This document shows, one piece after another, positions 5,631 to 10,897 of a stretch of DNA of 10,897 nucleotides. The stretch is from Parvibaculum sp. Lineage in GTDB: Bacteria > Pseudomonadota > Alphaproteobacteria > Parvibaculales > Parvibaculaceae. Position 1 is the stretch's first letter. Every line of letters begins with the position of its first letter. The stretch is taken from NCBI GenBank assembly GCA_014359855.1, contig JACIYQ010000344.1, positions 1 to 10,897 of the forward strand, read 5' to 3'. The translations under genes and the position numbers were made by a program. Below the pieces are notes generated by a model that was not told the origin of the DNA, did not search any database, and saw nothing but the letters and a program-made list of their open reading frames with translations.

Positions 5631-5939
5631 ATGAGCAGGCAGACCAGGAAGCTGGACCCCATTCCGCCGGGCGAGATTCTGCTTGAGGAGTTCATGAAGC
5701 CGCTCGGTCTCAGCCAGAACCGGCTTGCCCGCGATCTCGACGTGAACGTCGCCAGGGTCAGCGAGATCGTGAGAGGAAAGCGCGGGATTACCGCCGACAC
5801 CGCGCTGCGGCTGGCCAAATATTTCGGGACGACGCCCGAACTCTGGCTCAACCTGCAGAGCGACTACGACCTTCGCCTCGCGCGGCGCGACGTGTGGCCC
5901 GACGCCGAGCCCCGGGTGCGGGAACTCAGCGCCGCCTGA
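5631..5939 (+). CDS. higA: HigA-type antitoxin, XRE-family helix-turn-helix
   Basis: At 102 residues it starts MSRQTRKLDPIPPGEILLEE, the typical HigA opening (HPGEIL-like). An XRE helix-turn-helix follows at about residues 26-65 (LGLSQNRLARDLDVNVARVS, then EIVRGKRGITADTALRLAKYF) and the conserved FGTTPELWLNLQ. It should neutralise HigB by complex formation and repress the operon through its helix-turn-helix. I chose ATG 5631 because GAGGA lies 8 bp upstream and homology begins just after it; earlier in-frame positions are within higB. A repeat element begins 2 bp after the stop. Confidence 0.93.
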   Translation: MSRQTRKLDPIPPGEILLEEFMKPLGLSQNRLARDLDVNVARVSEIVRGKRGITADTALRLAKYFGTTPELWLNLQSDYDLRLARRDVWPDAEPRVRELSAA

Positions 5940-5941
5940 GG

Positions 5942-6042
5942 CTGGAGCATGATCCGATCAAACAGAATCGGATCATGCTCCAGCTTCCTTTGTTTGGTCG
6001 CATTTTCTGCGATCAACCGGCGTCCACTTGACCGGAAAATGC
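5942..6042. repeat. Dispersed intergenic dyad repeat, copy 2 (101 bp)
   Basis: It matches copy 1 (293-393) at 98 of 101 bases in the same orientation. The left stem is better preserved here: GAGCATGATCCGATC pairs with AATCGGATCATGCTC with one mismatch. It fills the gap between two convergent genes exactly: it begins 2 bp after the higA stop, and its last base is next to the TAG of the esterase gene (6043-6045). It may act as a bidirectional terminator or mRNA-end structure. Confidence 0.82.
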
Positions 6043-7008
6043 CTAGGCCACCACTCTGGCCAGGAATTCGTCGGCGCGCTTGTTGGCGGCGGCGGCGATT
6101 TCGCCGGGGAAGGCGACGAAGCCGTGGGCACCGCCCGGATAGACCGCGAGTTCCGCCTCGTTGCCGGCCGCGATCCAGCGCGAATACATGAAGAGACTGT
6201 CGTCGATCAGCGCGTCGCGCGTGCCGATGGTGAAGAGCGCCGGCGGCATGTCGTGGAGGCGCGCATAGAGCGGCGACAGGTCGGGGTCGCGCCGGTCCAG
6301 ATGGGGCGGCATGAAGGCATCGCCGAATTTCTCGATGTCGATGGTGCGGAGGATGAGGCGCTCGTCGCCAAAGGCTTTCTGGCTCGGCGTCATCGACATG
6401 TCGAAAGCACCGAAGACGAGGTTCGCGCCCTTGAAGTCCGTGTAGCCGTGGCGGTCGCGCATGCGCAGCAGCGTGACGGCGGCAAGATGACCGCCCGCCG
6501 ACTCGCCGCCGATGGTGAGCGCGTCCGTGCCGAATTCCGGCTTCGCGTTTTTCGCGAGCCAGATGGCGGCGGCCTCGCAATCGTCCGGTCCGGCGGGATA
6601 GGGATTTTCAGGCGCAAGGCGATATTCGACGCTGACGCAGGCAAGTCCCGCCCTGCCGGCGATCCGCTCCAGCATCGGGTCCTGCTGGTCGGCGCCGCCA
6701 AGCGTCCAGCCGCCACCATGAATGTGGAGATAGACGCCTTTCGGGCTTCCCTCCGGCGCAACGATGCGGAGCTTCACCTTGCAGCCCTTGCCGTCGACCT
6801 CGATTTCGCGGGCGCGCGGCGATTTCGGCGCGAGGGGGAAAGCGCCCTCGCCTCTTGCGCGCTGCTCGCGGAAGGTCGCCACGCCGATTTCCCACCATTC
6901 GGGCAGGTCCTTCATGGCGCCGATGATGAAATCGTTGATGCCCCTGGTTTCGGCGGAAATGGCCCCGGCGGTGAAAAGCTTCGGATCGAACGGATTGCTG
7001 GCAGACAT
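6043..7008 (-). CDS. Hormone-sensitive-lipase-family (family IV) esterase
   Basis: This 321-residue enzyme is an alpha/beta hydrolase of the bacterial HSL group, which cleaves carboxylic esters with short to medium acyl chains. It has the oxyanion motif HGGGW (97-101), the elbow GESAGG with Ser170, Asp265 in GTRDALIDD, and His295 in GGAHGF, so the full triad is present. YRLAPENPYPA (129-139) is the family's usual block after the second motif. There is no signal peptide, so it is probably cytoplasmic. ATG 7008 has GGGAAGAGAAA directly upstream. It converges on higA across repeat copy 2. The physiological substrate cannot be read from the sequence; the context suggests lipid or xenobiotic esters. 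Confidence 0.92.
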   Translation of the reverse strand: MSASNPFDPKLFTAGAISAETRGINDFIIGAMKDLPEWWEIGVATFREQRARGEGAFPLAPKSPRAREIEVDGKGCKVKLRIVAPEGSPKGVYLHIHGGGWTLGGADQQDPMLERIAGRAGLACVSVEYRLAPENPYPAGPDDCEAAAIWLAKNAKPEFGTDALTIGGESAGGHLAAVTLLRMRDRHGYTDFKGANLVFGAFDMSMTPSQKAFGDERLILRTIDIEKFGDAFMPPHLDRRDPDLSPLYARLHDMPPALFTIGTRDALIDDSLFMYSRWIAAGNEAELAVYPGGAHGFVAFPGEIAAAANKRADEFLARVVA

Positions 7009-7059
7009 TTTCTCTTCCCGATGACAGTTGCGTTTCTTTGGCGAAATTAGACTTGATGT

Positions 7060-7242
7060 TCAGAAAATCCGCCAGCCCCAATGGTCCGCGCCCGCGACTT
7101 CCGCCGCATCGCCGCCTGCATCCGCAATGCTTGCATGGGCCTCGACCGTCATGCCCTTGGCGCCGGTGACCGCGCGGCCCGTTTCGGTGATGAGGGTCAC
7201 GCGATCCGGATGCTCGCGGCCTTCGCGGCCATGCATCCTCAT
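7060..7242 (-). pseudogene. Unidentified C-terminal gene remnant
   Basis: A 60-codon frame from ATG 7242 to TGA 7060 reads as a plausible protein tail: HPDRVTLITETGRAVTGAKG, then MTVEAHASIADAGGDAAEVA, ending DHWGWRIF. Composition and codon use look coding, and the text has no low-complexity shadow character. I cannot assign a family. There is no clear ribosome-binding site, and the frame continues open upstream into sequence that looks non-coding. This suggests a truncated 3' end more than a real small gene. It lies 51 bp upstream of the esterase in the same direction. Confidence 0.4.
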
Positions 7243-7375
7243 AGGCGGGGCGCCGGTGACGGGGTCGAGCGGGGCGGAGCTTTGGAGATTTCGCGGGTCC
7301 GGGCATGGGGAAAGACAAGGCCGCGCGAGGCTTGGCGGGAATGACAAAGAACACGTGTTTTCTGCCAAACAGGGC
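7243..7375. other. Non-coding stretch between remnant and terminator
   Basis: No gene is seen. On the minus strand pieces such as GTCATTCCCGC and CATGCCCGG resemble parts of intergenic repeat units common in Alphaproteobacteria, but no clean stem remains. I treat it as degraded spacer. Confidence 0.35.
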
Positions 7376-7405
7376 AATAAAAAGGGCGGCCCCGAAGGAC
7401 CGCCC
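7376..7405 (-). terminator. Rho-independent terminator of the fadA-fadJ operon
   Basis: On the minus strand GGGCGGTCC, loop TTCG, GGGCCGCCC form a 9-bp stem with one G-U pair and a UUCG-type tetraloop, followed at once by TTTTTATT. It lies 25 bp beyond the fadJ stop codon, the expected distance. Confidence 0.92.
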
Positions 7406-7430
7406 ATTCATTTCGCCGGGACAGCCGCGA

Positions 7431-9683
7431 TCAGGCGGCGGCCTTTTCCTTGTCTGGCGCGAAGCGGCCATAGAAGGTCTCGCCCTTCGAGGCCATGTCG
7501 CGCAGCAGCTTGTTGGGCGTGAAGCGGGGCCCGTATTTCCGGGCAAGCTTGTCGCATTGTTCGACGAAGGCGGCCGTGCCCACCATGTCGATGAGCGAGA
7601 GCGGCCCGCCGGACCAGGGCGCGAAGCCCCAGCCGAGGATCGCGCCGACATCGGCGTCGCGCACGTCCGTCACCACGCCTTCCTCGAAACAGCGCGCCGC
7701 TTCGAGCGCCTGGATGTAGAGGAAGCGGTTTTTCAGCTCCTGCACATCGAGGTCATCCGGGTCCTGGGACTTGCCGACGAGATCGGAAAGGCCCGGCCAG
7801 AGCTTCTTCTTGCCGTCGGAGGGATAGTCGTAGAAGCCCTTGCCCGCCTTCTTGCCGGCGCGGCCAAGCTCCACGACCATCTTTTCGAGGAGGACGTCGG
7901 CAGGACCGGAGACGTATTTGTCGCCGAGGTCCTTCTTCGTCTGCTCGCGCACCTTCCAGGCGAGGTCGAGCGCGACTTCGTCGCTGAGCGCAAGCGGGGC
8001 CATCGGCATGCCGGTCATCTTGCCGACATTCTCGATCATGGCCGGGGGCACGCCCTCGCCGAGCATCGCGATGCCTTCGCCGACATAGGTGCCGAAACAG
8101 CGCGAGGTGTAGAAGCCGCGGCTGTCGTTGACGACAATCGGCGTCTTCCTGATCTGCTTCACATAGTCCAAGGCCTTGGCGAGCGTCTCGTCGCTGGTCT
8201 TCTTGCCCATGATGATTTCGACAAGCTGCATCTTGTCGACGGGCGAGAAGAAATGGATGCCGATGAAGTTTTCCGGTTTGGCGGAGGCTTCCGCGAGGCC
8301 GGTGATCGGCAGCGTCGAGGTGTTGGAGCCGTAGATGCCGCCTTCGGCGAGCATGGGTTCGGCCTTCTTCGTCACTTCCGCCTTGATGTCGCGGCTTTCG
8401 AAGACGGCTTCGATGACGAGGTCGGCGCCCTTGAGGTCGTCGTAATTCGTCGTCGGCTTGATGAGGCCGAGCAGCTTGTCCGCCTTTTCCTGCGTGGTCT
8501 TGCCGCGCTCGAGCGCCTTCTGCAGGAGCTTTTCGGACCAGGCCTTGCCCTTTTCGGCATTGGCCCGATCCGTGTCGAGGAGCACGACTTCCATGCCGGC
8601 CTGCGCCGAGACGTAAGCGATGCCCGCACCCATCATGCCGGCGCCGAGAATGCCGAGCTTCTTCACCTGAAAGGCGGGAACGCCCGACGGACGGCGCGCG
8701 CCCTTGCCGAGTTCCTGCATGGAGAGGAAGAGCGAACGGATCATCGCCTTGGAGCGCGGGTCCATCAGCAGCTTGGTGAAGTAGCGCGTCTCGATGCGGA
8801 GCCCCGCCTCGATCGGCACCTGCAGGCCTTCATAGACGCAGGACATGATGAACTTCTGCGCCGGGAAGTTGCCATGCATCTGCTTGTGGAGCGTTGCATT
8901 GCCGATGGTGAAGACCTGGCCGCCGCCCTTCGAATGCGGGTCGCCGCCGGGAACGCGGTAGCCTTCGCGGTCCCAGGGCTGCACGGCGATGGCGTAGACT
9001 TCCGGGCCCTTCTTGCCGAGCTTGATTTTCGGCTGGGCGAGACCTTCCTTGAGCCAGGCCTTTGCCGCCGCCACTTCCTCGCCCGGCTCGACAAGCTCGT
9101 GGCAGATGCCGGATTGCACGGCCTTTTCCGGCGTCAGCGCCGTGCCCTGAAGGATGAGCGGCAGGGCCGCCTGCGCACCGATGAGACGCGGCAGGCGCTG
9201 CGTGCCGCCGCCGCCGGGCAGGAGGCCGACCTTCGCTTCGGGAAGGCCGATCTGCGTCTTCGGCTTGTTGGAGACGACGCGGTAGTGGCAGGCGAGCGTC
9301 ACTTCGAGGCCGCCGCCAAGCGCCGTGCCGTTGATCGCGGCGGCGACCGGCTTGCCGCAGGTTTCGAGGCCGCGCAGCAGCATGTTGAATTTGAGGTTGC
9401 CCTCATACATCGCCTTGACGCGATCTTCCTGCGAGCCGCTGCCCGAGCCGCCCGCCTGGCCGCCCATCATGGACAGGTCGGCGCCGGCGCAGAAGGCATC
9501 CTTGCTGGAGGTGAGGACGGCGCCCTTGATCGCGTCGTCACCCATGATCTTTTCGATGATCGAGGCCATGTCGGCCATCGAGCTCTGGGAGAGCACGTTC
9601 ATCGAGCGGTTCGGCATGTCCCAAGTGACGAGCGCGATGCCGTCGCCGTCGACTTCGAATTTGAAGTTTTCGTAAGTGGTCAT
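7431..9683 (-). CDS. fadJ: Bifunctional enoyl-CoA hydratase / 3-hydroxyacyl-CoA dehydrogenase (beta-oxidation alpha subunit)
   Basis: This 750-residue multifunctional protein has the FadB/FadJ layout. The N-terminal crotonase domain (about 1-190) shows AFCAGADLS, GTALGGGLE with Glu127, and GLPEAKVGLLPGGGGTQRLP with Glu149, the two catalytic glutamates of the family. The NAD-binding domain starts at KKLGILGAGMMGAGIA (Gly347, Gly349, Gly352). The dehydrogenase site HFFSPVDKMQLVEI has His477 and Glu489. The C-terminal helical domains continue to the end (GKGFYDYP; GWGFAPWSGGP). It hydrates enoyl-CoA and oxidises 3-hydroxyacyl-CoA in the cytoplasm, probably complexed with the thiolase encoded upstream. 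ATG 9683 is chosen over 9782 because homology starts there and GAGG overlaps the thiolase stop 7 bp upstream. fadB would be an equally fair name. Confidence 0.95.
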   Translation of the reverse strand: MTTYENFKFEVDGDGIALVTWDMPNRSMNVLSQSSMADMASIIEKIMGDDAIKGAVLTSSKDAFCAGADLSMMGGQAGGSGSGSQEDRVKAMYEGNLKFNMLLRGLETCGKPVAAAINGTALGGGLEVTLACHYRVVSNKPKTQIGLPEAKVGLLPGGGGTQRLPRLIGAQAALPLILQGTALTPEKAVQSGICHELVEPGEEVAAAKAWLKEGLAQPKIKLGKKGPEVYAIAVQPWDREGYRVPGGDPHSKGGGQVFTIGNATLHKQMHGNFPAQKFIMSCVYEGLQVPIEAGLRIETRYFTKLLMDPRSKAMIRSLFLSMQELGKGARRPSGVPAFQVKKLGILGAGMMGAGIAYVSAQAGMEVVLLDTDRANAEKGKAWSEKLLQKALERGKTTQEKADKLLGLIKPTTNYDDLKGADLVIEAVFESRDIKAEVTKKAEPMLAEGGIYGSNTSTLPITGLAEASAKPENFIGIHFFSPVDKMQLVEIIMGKKTSDETLAKALDYVKQIRKTPIVVNDSRGFYTSRCFGTYVGEGIAMLGEGVPPAMIENVGKMTGMPMAPLALSDEVALDLAWKVREQTKKDLGDKYVSGPADVLLEKMVVELGRAGKKAGKGFYDYPSDGKKKLWPGLSDLVGKSQDPDDLDVQELKNRFLYIQALEAARCFEEGVVTDVRDADVGAILGWGFAPWSGGPLSLIDMVGTAAFVEQCDKLARKYGPRFTPNKLLRDMASKGETFYGRFAPDKEKAAA

Positions 9684-9690
9684 CAGTGCC

Positions 9691-10792
9691 TCACACGCGT
9701 TCGATGATGGTTGCCGTGCCCATGCCCGCGCCCACGCAGAGCGTGATGAGGGCCGTGGAGAGATCGCGGCGTTCGAGTTCATCGAGCACGGTGCCGAGGA
9801 TCATGCCGCCGGTGGCGCCGAGCGGATGGCCCATGGCGATGGCGCCGCCATTGACGTTCATCTTGTCGTGGGGGATATCGAGCGACTGCATCATGCGCAG
9901 CACGACGGCGGCGAAGGCTTCATTCAGCTCGTAGAGATCGATATCTTCCGGGTTCATGCCGGCCTTCTTCAGCGCCTTGCGCGACACATCGGCCGGGCCT
10001 GTCAGCATGATGCAGGGCTCGGAACCGATCGACGCCATGGCGCGGATGCGGGCGCGGGGCTTCAGGCCCATCGCCTTGCCGGTTTCGAGATTGCCGACAA
10101 GCACGGCGGACGCGCCGTCGACGATGCCGGAGGAATTGCCCGCGTGGTGGACGTGGGTAATTTCCTCCACTTCCGGGTAGCGGTCGAGCGCGACACCGTC
10201 GAAGGCGAGTTCGCCAAGCGAGGCGAAGGAGGGCTGGAGCGCGGCGAGCGACTGCATCGTCGCGTCGGGGCGCATGTGCTCGTCATGGTCGAGAATGGTG
10301 AGGCCGTTGATATCCTTCACCGGAATGACCGACTTCGAGAAGTAGCCCTTGTCCCAGGCGTTCTTCGCGCGCACCTGGCTTTCGACGGCATAGGCATCGA
10401 CGTCGGCGCGCGTGAAGCCGTATTTCGTGCAGATGAGGTCCGCACCGATGCCTTGTGGCGTGAAGTAGGACTTGAAGGCGATCTGCGGATCGGTCGACCA
10501 GGAGCCGCCCGACGCGCCCATGCCGACGCGCGACATGGACTCGACGCCGCCGCCGATCGCCATGTCGGCTTCGCCGGTCATGACCTTCGCGGCCGCCATG
10601 TTTGTCGCCTCGAGGCCGGAGGCGCAGAAGCGGTTGACCTGCACGCCGGCGGTCGTTTCCGCGTAGTCGGCGTTCAGCACGGCGATGCGGGCGATGTCGC
10701 CGCCCTGTTCGCCGACCGGATCGACGCAGCCGAGTACGACGTCGTCGACCTTCGACGTGTCGAGGCCGTTGCGGTCGCGGATCGCCTTCAAG
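9691..10792 (-). CDS. fadA: Acetyl-CoA C-acyltransferase (thiolase), N-terminus missing
   Basis: About 366 residues remain of roughly 400. The thiolase nucleophile is in NRFCASGLEATN, the histidine in GGAIAMGHPLGATGG, and the second cysteine in LCVGAGMGTA; NEAFA is also present. It would cleave 3-ketoacyl-CoA with CoA, the last step of beta-oxidation, with FadJ encoded 7 bp downstream. The reading begins LKAIRDRNGLDTSKVDD, which corresponds to a point some 35 residues into a normal thiolase. Before it the homology ends at 10780-10794, where opposite-strand thiolase sequence starts. The only start there is an internal Leu codon (TTG), with no promoter or ribosome-binding site, so as presented the gene is 5' truncated. 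The active-site residues survive. Confidence 0.88.
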
Positions 10793-10897
10793 TCTTACTT
10801 CATGTTGCAGGGCTTCGGTGCGGACCTCATCTGCACGAAATACGGATTCACGCGCGCCGAAGTCGACGCCTATGCCGTCGAGAGCAAGAAGCGCGCG
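10781..10897 (+). pseudogene. Second thiolase fragment, internal part, opposite strand (runs off the window)
   Basis: Thirty-nine codons in one open frame read IAFKSYFMLQGFGADLICTK, then YGFTRAEVDAYAVESKKRA. This is the same internal region as IAFKSYFTPQGIGADLICTK in the thiolase on the minus strand. By eye about 14 of 117 bases differ, so it is a paralog rather than a copy of the neighbour. It lacks everything before this segment; whether the rest follows cannot be seen. It shares GATCGCCTTCAAG with the start of the truncated neighbour. Confidence 0.8.

Noticed and set aside
6028..7050. A 340-codon plus-strand frame over the esterase
   Set aside because: It is the antisense shadow of a gene with a complete Ser-Asp-His triad.
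7305..9707. An 800-codon open frame on the plus strand
   Set aside because: It lies wholly antisense to fadJ, whose domains and catalytic residues are unambiguous. Its Arg/His/Asp-rich composition is typical of GC-rich mirror frames.

Overview
The window is GC-rich DNA that looks alphaproteobacterial (Hyphomicrobiales or Parvibaculum-like). The grounds are codon use, short dyad-rich intergenic repeats of the kind common in that class, and a density of lipid-catabolism genes. The lineage is an inference. No rRNA, tRNA or CRISPR array was seen.

Left edge (1-650): the start of an IS3-family transposase OrfA and its insertion-sequence end at about 143. A 101-bp dispersed repeat follows (copy 1, 293-393). 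Next come two gene remnants that meet head to head at about 459-461: the C-terminus of a short-chain dehydrogenase (minus) and the C-terminus of an alpha/beta hydrolase (plus). An intact alpha/beta hydrolase (647-1573) lies 5 bp downstream.

Middle (1570-5290): a minus-strand fatty-acyl cluster reads from a promoter at about 5247-5282. Its order is a crotonase with internal deletions, a TetR regulator coupled by ATGA overlap, two tandem double-hotdog thioesterases, a pair of GC hairpins, and an acyl-CoA dehydrogenase pseudogene. The promoter carries a perfect inverted repeat whose arms fall on the -35 and -10 boxes, as expected of a TetR operator. The regulator and both thioesterases look intact, while the first and last enzyme genes are broken.

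Right of that, on the plus strand, is a compact higBA toxin-antitoxin pair (5338-5939). Repeat copy 2 (5942-6042) fills the gap between higA and a convergent hormone-sensitive-lipase-family esterase (6043-7008). A 420-bp gap then holds an unidentified 60-codon remnant and a strong Rho-independent terminator.

Right end (7376-10897): a minus-strand beta-oxidation operon, thiolase (fadA) then the bifunctional enoyl-CoA hydratase/3-hydroxyacyl-CoA dehydrogenase (fadJ), ends at that terminator. The thiolase lacks its N-terminus. At 10780-10794 its sequence runs through a short microhomology into a second, non-identical thiolase fragment on the plus strand.

I see no new defence or biosynthetic system. 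The distinctive character of the window is repeated erosion of fatty-acid oxidation genes by internal deletion and rearrangement at very short homologies, next to intact regulators, thioesterases and a toxin-antitoxin pair. True genome decay and misassembly of a draft or metagenomic contig are both possible, most of all at the right-hand junction.
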